Shown here: in pieces, positions 16,776-25,340 of the stretch
Numbering within the stretch: the first letter of the stretch is position 1
Layout: every line of letters begins with the position of its first letter
DNA from: Candidatus Defluviilinea gracilis
GTDB lineage: Bacteria; Chloroflexota; Anaerolineae; Anaerolineales; Villigracilaceae
Direction: 5' to 3'
NCBI GenBank assembly: GCA_016716235.1
Contig: JADJWS010000001.1
Coordinates: 496,001 to 560,000, forward strand
Length of the DNA stretch: 64,000 bases
Made by a program: the position numbers and the translations under genes
Notes under the pieces: model-generated
Database searches by the model: none
What the model was told of the DNA's origin: nothing
The model's input: the letters and a program-made list of their open reading frames with translations, nothing else

Positions 16776-17546
16776 ATGAAGTTCGAGGTCTTCACGCTTC
16801 TCCCCGAAGTATTTTCCCCCTATTTGGCATCCAGTATTCTCAAACGCGCGAACGAGCGGGGACTCATCAGCGTGGGCTTGCACAACATCCGCGACTACAC
16901 ACACGACAAACATCACGTCACCGACGATACGCCCTACGGCGGAGGCGGCGGGATGGTGATGAAACCTGAGCCGGTCTTTGAAGCGGTTGAATCGGTTCTG
17001 GGACACGCTCCGCTTCAACCTTCGGGTCAGCCTGTTCCAATCATTCTGCTTACCCCGCAGGGACGCGTTTTCACCCAGCGCATTGCCGAAGAATTGTCGC
17101 AACACGAACGCATCGCAATGATCTGCGGACGCTACGAAGGCGTGGACGAACGCATCCGCGAGCGCCTCGTCACCGATGAAATTTCCATCGGCGATTATGT
17201 GTTGACCGGCGGCGAACTCCCCGCGCTGATTTTGATCGACGCCGTCTCGCGTCTCATCCCCGGCGTGTTGGGCGACCCCACCGGCGCGGAAGATGACTCG
17301 CACTCGATGGGCTTGCTCGAATATCCGCATTACACCAAGCCGGCGGAATTTCGCGGCTGGAAGGTTCCCGAAGTGTTGCAAAGCGGCAATCATGCAATGA
17401 TCGACAAATGGCGCAGGGAGCAATCTCTGCTCCGCACATTGAATAAACGACCGGATATGCTGGAGAAGGCGGAGTTATCCGACGAAGATCGAAAGTTGGC
17501 GGCAAGCTTATCGTCGAAAGTCGAAAGTCGAAAGCAGGATGTTTGA
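16776..17546 (+). CDS. trmD: tRNA (guanine-N1)-methyltransferase
   Basis: 256 aa. TrmD uses S-adenosylmethionine to methylate G37 of tRNAs and prevent +1 frameshifting. The family's deep-trefoil-knot SPOUT motifs are clear: 'FTLLPEVFSPYLASSILKRA', 'DDTPYGGGGGMVMKPEPVF', 'ICGRYEGVDERIRERL', 'SIGDYVLTGGELPALILIDA', and 'LLEYPHYTKPAEFRGWKVPE'. The last residues ('SSKVESRKQDV') are encoded by a TCGAAAG heptamer repeat, so the C-terminus has been remodelled by repeat DNA. trmD is away from its usual rimM-rplS neighbours. The gene starts right after the interrupted GTGGAAA array and a TAAAAT box. Confidence 0.96.
   Translation: MKFEVFTLLPEVFSPYLASSILKRANERGLISVGLHNIRDYTHDKHHVTDDTPYGGGGGMVMKPEPVFEAVESVLGHAPLQPSGQPVPIILLTPQGRVFTQRIAEELSQHERIAMICGRYEGVDERIRERLVTDEISIGDYVLTGGELPALILIDAVSRLIPGVLGDPTGAEDDSHSMGLLEYPHYTKPAEFRGWKVPEVLQSGNHAMIDKWRREQSLLRTLNKRPDMLEKAELSDEDRKLAASLSSKVESRKQDV
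17513..17534 (+). repeat. GTCGAAA heptamer array at the trmD 3' end
   Basis: Three perfect GTCGAAA units (17513-17533) plus G, inside the last codons of trmD. An inverted relative (CTTCGACTTTTGAC) follows the stop, so the pair could form a hairpin. Confidence 0.75.
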
Positions 17547-17584
17547 CCTTCGACTTTTGACCATTGAATCAACCTGGAGGAGAT

Positions 17585-18859
17585 ATGTCAACACGATTGA
17601 ACTACGGCAAGACCTTCCTGCTCGGTTTCGGTTTTTTTGGGGTGAGTGTCATCTGGGGGGTATACAACGCGTTCGTCCCCATCTTTCTCTCCGAAAAATT
17701 TGACGTTGCTCCCGCGCTCATCGGCTTCTTCATGACGTTGGATAACATCGCGGCGTTGTTCATCCAGCCGCCGGTCGGCGCATGGTCCGATCGCTTGCGA
17801 ACTCCGCTGGGTCGGCGGATTCCGTTCATCATCATCGGCGCGCCGCTCACCGCGCTGGCGTTTGGATTAATTCCCGTTGCGTCGATCATTCCTCTGTTTG
17901 TGGCTTGCACCAGCACAACATTGCTCAGCGCGGCGTTGTGGCGGACCCCGGTCGTGGCGTTAATGCCAGACATCACCCCCTCCGCATTCCGCTCACAAGC
18001 GAATGGGGTCATCAACTTCATGGGCGGACTCGGCTCCATCATCGCATTGCAGACCGGCGGTTTGTTGTACAAGATGAGTCCCAATTTCCCATTTTGGATG
18101 GGTTCCGCATTGGTGTTGCTGGCGGCGTTGGTGGTGTATCTGTTCATTGAAGAGCCGAAGGAGTATGAACAAGCGGAACAACAACCGGGCTTGCTGGCGA
18201 GTCTGAAAGAAGTATTTGCCGATGAAGAGAAAAGCGGACTGCGCCTCTTGCTTGCCATCTTCTTCTGGTTCGTCGGTTATTCCGCGGTTGAAACCTTCTT
18301 CACGTTATACGCCAGGAACCGCCTCGGTTTGGAGGTGGGAGACGGCGCGACATTGTTATCGGTTCTGCCGCTTTTCTTTGTGCTGTCTGCCATTCCCGCC
18401 GGCTTTTTGGGAAGCCGCATCGGTCGCCGGGTGACGATCGCCATCGGTTTGATCATGCTGATCATTATGTTGATTCTGATCTACATCACACCGGTTGAGG
18501 CGTTGTTGACGGGGATCGCGCCCCTGCCGCTTGTAGGGATTCCACTTGTGGAGGGCGGCGCGCGGATGTTGACGCTGGCGGGCGTTCTGTTGATCTTCGG
18601 CGGAATCGGCTGGGCGTTCGTCAATATCAATTCCCTGCCGATGGTGGTGGACTTGACCGGCGCGGCGCGCATCGGCACGTTCACCGGGTTGTATTATTTA
18701 TTTTCCACGTTATCGGCAATCGCAGGTCCTAATCTCAATGGATGGGCGGTGCAGTTGGCGAACAACAACTACAACATCATCATGATCATCTCGCCGGTGT
18801 TCATGGCGATCGCGTTATGGCTGATGCTGGGAGTCCGCCGGGGGGAGGCGCAGGCGTAG
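17585..18859 (+). CDS. MFS transporter, SLC45/sugar-cation symporter-like
   Basis: 424 aa with about 12 hydrophobic segments. The N-terminal half has 'GFGFFGVSVIWGVYNAFVPI', 'TLDNIAALFIQPPVGAWSDR' (the MFS loop 2-3 signature) and 'RTPLGRRIPFIIIGAPL', a pattern close to sucrose/maltose SLC45-type carriers. A later 'AGFLGSRIGRRVTIAIG' loop marks the second half. Substrate is unknown. ATG 17585 follows GGAGG with correct spacing; an in-frame TTG at 17564 is less likely. It lies 38 bp after trmD and could be read through from it. Confidence 0.85.
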   Translation: MSTRLNYGKTFLLGFGFFGVSVIWGVYNAFVPIFLSEKFDVAPALIGFFMTLDNIAALFIQPPVGAWSDRLRTPLGRRIPFIIIGAPLTALAFGLIPVASIIPLFVACTSTTLLSAALWRTPVVALMPDITPSAFRSQANGVINFMGGLGSIIALQTGGLLYKMSPNFPFWMGSALVLLAALVVYLFIEEPKEYEQAEQQPGLLASLKEVFADEEKSGLRLLLAIFFWFVGYSAVETFFTLYARNRLGLEVGDGATLLSVLPLFFVLSAIPAGFLGSRIGRRVTIAIGLIMLIIMLILIYITPVEALLTGIAPLPLVGIPLVEGGARMLTLAGVLLIFGGIGWAFVNINSLPMVVDLTGAARIGTFTGLYYLFSTLSAIAGPNLNGWAVQLANNNYNIIMIISPVFMAIALWLMLGVRRGEAQA

Positions 18860-18869
18860 GGTTAGGAGC

Positions 18870-18890
18870 AGAGTCACTCCGCGAGTGACT
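18870..18890. other. Hairpin downstream of the MFS gene
   Basis: GAGTCACTC/GAGTGACTC, 9-bp perfect stem with a 3-nt loop, 11 bp after the stop. No U-run. The rest of the spacer to 18979 shows nothing else clear. Confidence 0.45.
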
Positions 18891-18979
18891 CGCTTTGTCG
18901 TCCGCGAGCCGGCGTGGTGGTCTACAGTTTCAGTTTGTCAGGCGACTTTGCAAAGCCCATAACATGATGGAAAGCACGC

Positions 18980-19008
18980 TTGTCGAATGTTTCAAGTGAT
19001 TGTATACT
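18980..19008 (+). promoter_or_regulatory. Promoter of the BMP-family binding protein
   Basis: TTGTCG (18980-18985), 17-bp spacer, TATACT (19003-19008). The leader is about 60 nt and ends in an AGAGGAG ribosome site. Confidence 0.65.
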
Positions 19009-19070
19009 TGCCGCCGAAAAGGGTTTGTGTAAACCCTACCAATCAATACCCTGAAAGAGGAGAAGAAACA

Positions 19071-20204
19071 ATGAAGAAGTTGAATATGATGATTGCTTTG
19101 TTGGTCATCGCTTCCGTGGTTCTGGCCGCCTGCACCCCTGCGGCAACAGAAGCGCCCACGCAAGCGCCTGCGCCCACCGAAGCGCCCACCGAAGCGCCGA
19201 CAGCGGCTCCGACCGAGCCGCCGGTTGTCGAACCGACCGCCGCTGACTGCCCCAAGGCAGAAGTGTTCTGCGTGGGTCTCGTGACCGATGTGGGCAAGAT
19301 CAACGACAAGTCGTTCAACCAATCTGCCTGGGAAGGCGTTTTGCAATCCCAGACCGATGGTGTGGCTGACATTGTCCAATACATCGAAACGACCGATGCG
19401 AAAGATTACGCCAAGAACATCGGCACGTTCGGCGATGCCGGCTTCGATGTGATCGTGACCGTCGGTTTCGCGCTCGGTGAAGCGACTGTTGCCGCCGCGG
19501 CAACCTACCCCGATGTGAATTTCATCGGTGTGGATCAGTTCCAGGCTGCGGAAACAGACGGCGTGGCGGGTCTGAACTTCCCTGAAGATCAGGCTGGCTT
19601 CCTCGTCGGCGCGCTTGCCGCTTCGATGAGCAAGAGCCACAAGATCGGCGCCGTGTGCGGCACCGATGTGGTTCCTCCCGTTTGGCGCTTTGGCGAAGGC
19701 TACAAAGCCGGCGCCGCGTATGCCGATGGCATGAACGGCACCACCACCGAAGTATTCGTTGTGTATCACAGCGATGTGGGCTTCGATAAGACCTTCACCG
19801 ACCCCGAGTGGGGCGCGCAGACCGCCACGTCCATGATGGACAACGGCGCGGATGCGATCTTCGGTTGTGGCGGCATTACCGGTAACGGCGCCATCACCGC
19901 CGCCGCCCAGGCTGGCGCTTACGCCATCGGCGTGGATACCGATCAGTACCTCACCCTGCCCGAAGCGGCTCCTCGCATGCTCTCCAGCGCGATGAAGCTC
20001 ATCACCCCGGGCGTGGCTGAATTGATCGCCGCCGCCAAGGATGGTTCGCTCACCTACGGCAACGTGTTCGGTGACGCGGGTTACGCTCCGTTCCACGATG
20101 TGGCAGGCGAAGTTCCCGCCGAAGTTTCCGCGATGATGGAAACACTCAACGCCGCGCTGCTCGACGGTTCGGTTAAGACCGAAGTTCCGCCGGTCAAGCC
20201 GTAA
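19071..20204 (+). CDS. BMP-family (PnrA-like) substrate-binding lipoprotein
   Basis: 377 aa. Signal peptide with lipobox (LAAC at about 19-22), an Ala/Pro/Thr/Glu linker, then a BMP/PnrA domain: 'GLVTDVGKINDKSFNQSAWE', 'GFDVIVTVGFALGEATVAAA', 'NFIGVDQFQ', 'EDQAGFLVGALAASMSKSHK', and 'GADAIFGCGGITGNGAITAA'. Family members capture purine nucleosides or related molecules and hand them to the ABC permease encoded just downstream. ATG 19071 follows AGAGGAG. A terminator after the stop probably makes its transcript more abundant than the permease genes, as is common for binding proteins. Confidence 0.93.
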   Translation: MKKLNMMIALLVIASVVLAACTPAATEAPTQAPAPTEAPTEAPTAAPTEPPVVEPTAADCPKAEVFCVGLVTDVGKINDKSFNQSAWEGVLQSQTDGVADIVQYIETTDAKDYAKNIGTFGDAGFDVIVTVGFALGEATVAAAATYPDVNFIGVDQFQAAETDGVAGLNFPEDQAGFLVGALAASMSKSHKIGAVCGTDVVPPVWRFGEGYKAGAAYADGMNGTTTEVFVVYHSDVGFDKTFTDPEWGAQTATSMMDNGADAIFGCGGITGNGAITAAAQAGAYAIGVDTDQYLTLPEAAPRMLSSAMKLITPGVAELIAAAKDGSLTYGNVFGDAGYAPFHDVAGEVPAEVSAMMETLNAALLDGSVKTEVPPVKP

Positions 20205-20222
20205 GTTAAAAACGCTCAAAAG

Positions 20223-20255
20223 AAAGGGAAAGAGGCTGAGCCTCTTTCCCTTTTT
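20223..20255 (+). terminator. Rho-independent terminator after the BMP gene
   Basis: 15-bp arms AAAGGGAAAGAGGCT/AGCCTCTTTCCCTTT with trailing Ts. Possibly partial, setting the stoichiometry of binding protein to permease. Confidence 0.88.
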
Positions 20256-20273
20256 GTTTTGATGGCGGGTTGA

Positions 20274-20279
20274 TATAAT
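20274..20279 (+). promoter_or_regulatory. -10 box of the permease genes
   Basis: TATAAT after the terminator, 32 nt before the ATG at 20312; GGAG lies 6 nt before the start. Confidence 0.5.
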
Positions 20280-20311
20280 CAAACTAAATTCAATGTGTAC
20301 TGGAGCGATGG

Positions 20312-21478
20312 ATGCCATCAGAAACGAAAACAACTTCGCTATCGAAATTTACATCGTCATTGACGCGGTTTATTGAGTGGATCGATCCGATCCTGGTTCC
20401 CCTGCTCGCCATCCTGACCTCCATGATCGTGGGCGGCATCATCATCAAATCTGTTGGCGGCGATCCCCTCCTGGCGTATAAGGGTCTGCTGGAAGGCTCG
20501 TTCGGTTCCGCCGAACTCGGTCCGGTAAAATCACAACGCGCTATCAGTGAAACCGCTGTTTGGGCTACGCCCTACATTTTTGCGGGGTTGGCTGTGGCGC
20601 TGGCGTTCAAAGGCGGTTTGTTCAATATCGGCGCGGAGGGTCAACTTGCCCTCGGCGCTGTTTTTTCATCGCTGATCGGTTACGCCCTGCCCGGCTGGCT
20701 TGGCGTGGATCTGCCGACGATCATTCACTTGCCCCTGGCAATTTTGGGAGGCTTGGTGATGGGCGGGATTTGGGCGGGAATTGTGGGCGCGCTCAAAGCC
20801 TATACCGGCGGCCATGAGGTGATCAACACCATCATGATGAACTATATCGCGCTCAACTCCACATCTTTTTTGCTGAACGGTGTGATGAAAGACCCCAGCC
20901 CCACAAACGTCATCGCCCGCACACCGCTGATCGCGGAAAGCGCGCGCTTTGCCCCGATCTTCGAGGGATTGCGCGTCCATTGGGGATTTGTGTTGGCATT
21001 ATTGACCGCCGTTTTTATCTGGTGGTTATTGAATAAGACCACGCTTGGGTTTGAGATCCGCACGGTGGGCGCGAACCCCGACGCGGCTCATTATGCGGGG
21101 GTCAACGTGAAGCGCGCGATCATCCTGACCATGTTCCTCTCGGGAGCGCTGGCTGGGATGGCGGGCGCCATTGAAGTGACGGGGTTGAACTATCGCCACG
21201 AACTTGGGTTTTCACAGGGATACGGTTTTGACGCCATCGCCATCGCGTTATTGGGGAAGTCGCATCCGATCGGCGTGGTGCTTGCTTCGATTCTATTTGC
21301 CGCCATGCGAAACGGAGCGACCCGCATGCAATTCCTCACACAAATGCCGGTGGATCTGATCTCCATGATCCAGGCATTCATTCTGCTTTTTGTCGCGGCA
21401 GACGCCATCGTGCGTTTTATCTTTCGCATCAAATCGAAGGGCGAGCGCGTTGTGCTCACCCGAGGATGGGGAGGCTAG
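20312..21478 (+). CDS. ABC transporter permease (BMP/nucleoside family, YufP-like)
   Basis: 388 aa with about 9-10 hydrophobic segments. BPD_transp_2-type features: 'TPYIFAGLAVALAFKGGLFN', 'NIGAEGQLALGAVFSSLIGY', 'GGHEVINTIMMNYIALN', 'VGANPDAAHYAGVNVKRAII', and 'GYGFDAIAIALLGKSHPIGV'. This is the first membrane subunit of the importer, together with the permease at 21488 and ATPase at 22615; the three are 9 and 11 bp apart and form one operon. Transport of nucleosides is inferred from the family. Confidence 0.93.
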   Translation: MPSETKTTSLSKFTSSLTRFIEWIDPILVPLLAILTSMIVGGIIIKSVGGDPLLAYKGLLEGSFGSAELGPVKSQRAISETAVWATPYIFAGLAVALAFKGGLFNIGAEGQLALGAVFSSLIGYALPGWLGVDLPTIIHLPLAILGGLVMGGIWAGIVGALKAYTGGHEVINTIMMNYIALNSTSFLLNGVMKDPSPTNVIARTPLIAESARFAPIFEGLRVHWGFVLALLTAVFIWWLLNKTTLGFEIRTVGANPDAAHYAGVNVKRAIILTMFLSGALAGMAGAIEVTGLNYRHELGFSQGYGFDAIAIALLGKSHPIGVVLASILFAAMRNGATRMQFLTQMPVDLISMIQAFILLFVAADAIVRFIFRIKSKGERVVLTRGWGG

Positions 21479-21487
21479 GACAATCTC

Positions 21488-22603
21488 ATGGACTGGAAAC
21501 GCTTCGGCTTTATCGCCATCATTATCGTCATTCTCTTCGGCGGTGTAGTTGCCATCGGGCAGGTGCAACAACGCCCGCTGTTGATCGTCACGAGCATGCT
21601 TGCAACCACCATCGCTGTGGCAACGCCGCTCACCCTGGGCGCCTTATCCGGCGTCTTTTGCGAACGCGCCGGCGTTGTGAACATCGGCATCGAGGGTATG
21701 ATGCTTTCGTCCGCTTTTTTCGGCTGGCTCGCCGCCATTTACATGTTCCATGTATTCGACTATCCAACCGGGATCAGCATTACGGTCGGCGCGTTGTTCG
21801 CCGTCATCACCGGCATGTTGATGGGCTTATTGCACGCCGTGCTTTCGATCACATTCAAGGTGGACCAGATCATCGGCGGGACCGTGATCAATATTCTTGC
21901 CGTGGGCTTGACCGGGTTCCTCAACCGCCAGATGTTCTTCGGAAAAGGCAGTGTCTTTGAGGGGAGCATTCCTAATTCTCCCGGCATCCTGCCTGCCATA
22001 CACATCCCTATCATTGAGATGTTGTCGCCGCTCTGCGGGGCAAATTCGCCGCTCTGTATTCAAAATATCACGGCGATCAACCGCGTGTTCGACCAGAAGC
22101 CGATCGCGCTGAGCGCCATCCTCCTGGTGTTCGTTGCCCATTATGTGTTATTCAACACCCGCTGGGGGTTGCGCACGCGCGCTGTGGGCGAGCACCCCAA
22201 AGCGGCAGACACGGTGGGCATCAACGTGATCAAGATGCGTTACGCCAATGTGCTGATCGGCGGCGCATTAGCTGGGTTGGCAGGCGCATACTTCACCATC
22301 GAATCTGTGCCGTCTTTTGAACCCTTGCTGACGAACGGGCGCGGCTTCATTTCGCTTGCCGCCATGATCTTCGGCAACTGGACGCCCATCGGCGCATGGG
22401 CGGCGGCGCTGGTCTTTGGCGCATCGTCGGCGTTACAGATCAACATGCAGATTTTCCGCGCGGTCATTCCTCCGCAACTGGCATTCCTGCAACAATCGTA
22501 CATCGTGGGGTTGGTTCCCTACATCCTCACCATGGTGATCCTGACCGGCATCATCGGAAAGACCACCCCGCCCGCCGCCGATGGCGTGCCGTATGAGAAA
22601 TAG
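21488..22603 (+). CDS. ABC transporter permease (BMP/nucleoside family, YufQ-like)
   Basis: 371 aa, multi-pass. Motifs: 'TLGALSGVFCERAGVVNIGI', 'EGMMLSSAFFGWLAAIYM', 'VDQIIGGTVINILAVGLTGF', 'GEHPKAADTVGINVIKMRYA', 'ERGRGFISLAAMIFGNW'-like 'GRGFISLAAMIFGNWTPIGA'. It is the second membrane subunit of the importer. The central part includes an insertion with two Cys ('LSPLCGANSPLCIQN') at about 180-195 that may form an external loop; I have no function for it. Confidence 0.93.
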   Translation: MDWKRFGFIAIIIVILFGGVVAIGQVQQRPLLIVTSMLATTIAVATPLTLGALSGVFCERAGVVNIGIEGMMLSSAFFGWLAAIYMFHVFDYPTGISITVGALFAVITGMLMGLLHAVLSITFKVDQIIGGTVINILAVGLTGFLNRQMFFGKGSVFEGSIPNSPGILPAIHIPIIEMLSPLCGANSPLCIQNITAINRVFDQKPIALSAILLVFVAHYVLFNTRWGLRTRAVGEHPKAADTVGINVIKMRYANVLIGGALAGLAGAYFTIESVPSFEPLLTNGRGFISLAAMIFGNWTPIGAWAAALVFGASSALQINMQIFRAVIPPQLAFLQQSYIVGLVPYILTMVILTGIIGKTTPPAADGVPYEK

Positions 22604-22614
22604 GAGAATGAGCC

Positions 22615-24165
22615 ATGACTGACATCACCCCCATCATTCTCGAAGCCAAAGGCATTACCAAGAAATTCCCCGGCGTGCTGGCAAACGACAATGTCAATTT
22701 CGACCTGCACAAGGGCGAGATCCATGCTTTGCTCGGCGAAAACGGCGCGGGCAAATCGACCTTGATGAACGTTCTCTACGGGTTATACAAACCAGATTCT
22801 GGAACAGTGACCGTGGCTGGAAACCCAATGGCGCTCAACTCGTCGCGCGATGCGATCCAACACGGCATCGGTATGGTGCACCAGCACTTCATGCTCATCC
22901 CGGTGTTCACCGTCACCGAAAATATCATGCTCGGAGCCGAAACCGACCATCGCGCCGCGCCGAACGAAATGCCGTTGGTGAAATTGGATCGCGCGGAGGT
23001 GGCGCAAAAAGTGAGAGACCTCTCGCATCAATACGGGCTTGAAGTTGATCCCGAGGCGGTTGTGGGGAACCTGCCTGTGGGCGTTCAACAGCGCGTCGAG
23101 ATCGTCAAGGCGCTCTACCGTAAGGCAAACATCCTCATCCTCGACGAACCGACCGCCGTGTTAACCCCGCAAGAAGCGGATGATCTCTTCCGCATTATGC
23201 ACGAGTTGACCGACAAGGGCGTATCGATCGTGTTCATCACCCATAAACTCAAAGAGGTATTGAAAGTTGCCGACCGCATCACCGTCATGCGCGCGGGGCG
23301 CGTTGTGGGAAGCGCCAACCCAAAAGAAAGCAATGAGCAACAACTTGCCTCGATGATGGTGGGGCGCGAAGTGATTCTCACCGTGCAAAAGAAACCCGCC
23401 GAACCCAAAGAGGACGTTCTCATCGTCAACAACCTGCGCGTCAAAGATGTGCGCGGGCTTGAAGCGGTGCGTGGCGTTTCGTTCAACGTTCGCGCCGGCG
23501 AAGTGTTGGGCTTGGCGGGCGTGCAAGGCAACGGGCAGACCGAACTGGCGGAGGCGCTGAGCGGTCTGCGCGCCAGTGAAGGAGGTCATTTCTCGATTGG
23601 CGGGCGCGAACTGACCGGGAAGCCGCCGCGCCAGATCACCGAGGCCGGTTTGGCAAATATTCCCGAAGACCGTCAACGGCATGGGCTGGTGCTTGGCTAC
23701 ACCATCGCAGATAACATGGCGCTCTGCGACTACTACCATGCGCCATTCTCAAAAGGGATCGTCATTCAGCAGAATCAAGTGGATGCGAATGCGCGAAAAC
23801 TGATCGAAAATTACGATGTGCGCACGCCCTCCCCATATACTGCGGCTGGCAAACTGTCCGGCGGAAACCAACAAAAGGTGATTGTGGCGCGCGAACTCAG
23901 CCGCCCGGTAAAACTGGTGCTTGCGTCGCAACCCACGCGCGGCTTGGATGTGGGCTCGATCGAATACATCCACAAGCAGATCATTGCCATGCGCGATCGC
24001 GGTGTGGCGGTCCTGCTCGTTTCGGCAGAATTAGACGAGATCCTGTCGCTCTCGGATCGGATCGCGGTGATCTATCGCGGCGAGATCATCTCCACAGTGG
24101 ATAGCAAAGACGCCTCGCGCGAACAGTTGGGCTTGTTGATGGCTGGGGTGCATGAACCAGCCTGA
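22615..24165 (+). CDS. ABC transporter ATP-binding protein (YufO-like, two ABC domains)
   Basis: 516 aa, two nucleotide-binding domains. Domain 1 has Walker A 'GENGAGKST', a signature-like 'LPVGVQQRVEI' and Walker B 'ILILDEPTAVL'. Domain 2 has a degenerate Walker A ('GVQGNGQTEL'), signature 'LSGGNQQKVIVARE', and 'LVLASQPTRGLD' instead of a standard Walker B, as is normal for the second half of this family. It energises the BMP-type importer in the cytoplasm. It ends the operon; a strong terminator lies 31 bp after the stop. Confidence 0.95.
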   Translation: MTDITPIILEAKGITKKFPGVLANDNVNFDLHKGEIHALLGENGAGKSTLMNVLYGLYKPDSGTVTVAGNPMALNSSRDAIQHGIGMVHQHFMLIPVFTVTENIMLGAETDHRAAPNEMPLVKLDRAEVAQKVRDLSHQYGLEVDPEAVVGNLPVGVQQRVEIVKALYRKANILILDEPTAVLTPQEADDLFRIMHELTDKGVSIVFITHKLKEVLKVADRITVMRAGRVVGSANPKESNEQQLASMMVGREVILTVQKKPAEPKEDVLIVNNLRVKDVRGLEAVRGVSFNVRAGEVLGLAGVQGNGQTELAEALSGLRASEGGHFSIGGRELTGKPPRQITEAGLANIPEDRQRHGLVLGYTIADNMALCDYYHAPFSKGIVIQQNQVDANARKLIENYDVRTPSPYTAAGKLSGGNQQKVIVARELSRPVKLVLASQPTRGLDVGSIEYIHKQIIAMRDRGVAVLLVSAELDEILSLSDRIAVIYRGEIISTVDSKDASREQLGLLMAGVHEPA

Positions 24166-24196
24166 CCCGTCGGTTTGACGCGCGTTTTTCATCCAC

Positions 24197-24235
24197 AACC
24201 ATCCCTCTTGAAAAATCGAGAGGGATGGTTTTTTT
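24197..24235 (+). terminator. Rho-independent terminator after the BMP importer operon
   Basis: 12-bp perfect arms AACCATCCCTCT/AGAGGGATGGTT followed by a T-run to 24235. Confidence 0.92.
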
Positions 24236-24312
24236 AGGAACAAAGGGCAATTTTTCTCCGTCTGGACTGGTGTAGAATATCGAAAACTACCATCGAAGAA
24301 AGAGAATAGAGA

Positions 24313-25239
24313 ATGAGAAATTTTCACCGCCTTACCCTGATCGCAACGGTTGTGGTTCTTATCTTATCCGCCTGCAACCTGCCATCGAACAAGCCGCCCA
24401 CTGAAGACCCCAATGCGGTTTCGACTAACGCCGCGCTCACGGTGCAAGCCCTGCTGAACCAGGCGACGCCGTTTAGCACGCCGACCCTGCCACCTCCTCC
24501 CGCGCCGACGAATACGATTGCCGCCCCGCCGACGCTTGCCATTCCCACCTCCACAACCGCCCCGATCTCCACATCCACCCAGACTTGCGATATGGCGCAA
24601 TTCGTCAAAGATGTGACCGTGCCCGACGGCTCTAGTTTTAACGCGAACGATACCTTCACGAAAACATGGCGGCTGAGGAACGCGGGTTCCTGCGTGTGGA
24701 ACGGATATGCGCTGGTCTTCGACAGCGGCGACGCGATGAGCGGTGTTTCACCGGTGGCGATCGGCGCTGTGAACCCGGGGCAGGAAGTGGATGTTTCTGT
24801 GAGCCTCAAAGCGCCCGCGTCCAACGGAACGTATCGCGGGTATTGGCGGATTCGCAATGCCAGCGGCGTGTTAATTCCCGTGCAGGGCGGCGCGCAACAA
24901 GGCAAATCGTTCTTTGTTGAGATTAAGGTAGGCGGGGGTAGTGGAGGTCCCTTCGCTGTCACCGGGGTCACGTTCTCGGTTTCCGGCTCGTGCGGCGGCT
25001 TTACCATTACGGCAAATATTACCGCCAATGGGCCGGGCAACGTAACGTATAAGTGGATGAGGAGCGATGGCGCTACCGATAATGCCGCGCATGCCCCGAT
25101 CGTATTTGCCGCCGCGGGCACGCAATCGGTCAATACAACCTGGTCTGTGTCGGCGCCCGGGCAATCGTTCTGGATGGAAATTTACATCGACGCTCCAAAT
25201 CATCAGCAGTTCGGGCGGGCAAACTTTAGTTGCCCATAA
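24313..25239 (+). CDS. NBR1-Ig-domain lipoprotein 1
   Basis: 308 aa. Signal peptide with lipobox (LSAC), a short Ala/Thr-rich segment ('NAALTVQALLNQATP'), a Pro/Thr linker, then a domain of the 'Ig-like, next to BRCA1' type (about 95-210): 'DVTVPDGSSFNANDTFTKTW', 'RLRNAGSCVWNGYALVF', 'PGQEVDVSVSLKAPASNGTY', 'GYWRIRNASGV'. A further ~90-residue C-terminal Ig-like domain follows with Cys pairs. It is the first of five neighbouring genes with the same layout. Surface location is expected; ligand unknown. In eukaryotes this fold binds cargo and in bacteria its role is undefined. Confidence 0.85.
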   Translation: MRNFHRLTLIATVVVLILSACNLPSNKPPTEDPNAVSTNAALTVQALLNQATPFSTPTLPPPPAPTNTIAAPPTLAIPTSTTAPISTSTQTCDMAQFVKDVTVPDGSSFNANDTFTKTWRLRNAGSCVWNGYALVFDSGDAMSGVSPVAIGAVNPGQEVDVSVSLKAPASNGTYRGYWRIRNASGVLIPVQGGAQQGKSFFVEIKVGGGSGGPFAVTGVTFSVSGSCGGFTITANITANGPGNVTYKWMRSDGATDNAAHAPIVFAAAGTQSVNTTWSVSAPGQSFWMEIYIDAPNHQQFGRANFSCP

Positions 25240-25259
25240 GCAGATAAATGAAAAGTGAG

Positions 25260-25289
25260 AACGCCCGGCGGAACTGGTCGGGCGTTTTT
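25260..25289 (+). terminator. Rho-independent terminator after lipoprotein 1
   Basis: ACGCCCG/CGGGCGT stem (25261-25267, 25279-25285) followed by TTTTT. Confidence 0.8.
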
Positions 25290-25298
25290 CATCACAGG

Positions 25299-25304
25299 TA
25301 TAAT
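25299..25304 (+). promoter_or_regulatory. -10 box of lipoprotein 2
   Basis: TATAAT right after the terminator, 36 nt before the ATG; an AAAGGAAG ribosome site follows. Confidence 0.5.
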
Positions 25305-25340
25305 CTTTTCGACACACCTCGTTTTAGAAAGGAAGTTTGC

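Noticed and set aside
18930..20333. A 467-codon frame opposite the BMP-binding protein
   Set aside because: It overlaps a clear lipoprotein gene, its terminator and both promoters, and has low-complexity His/Arg/Gly composition.
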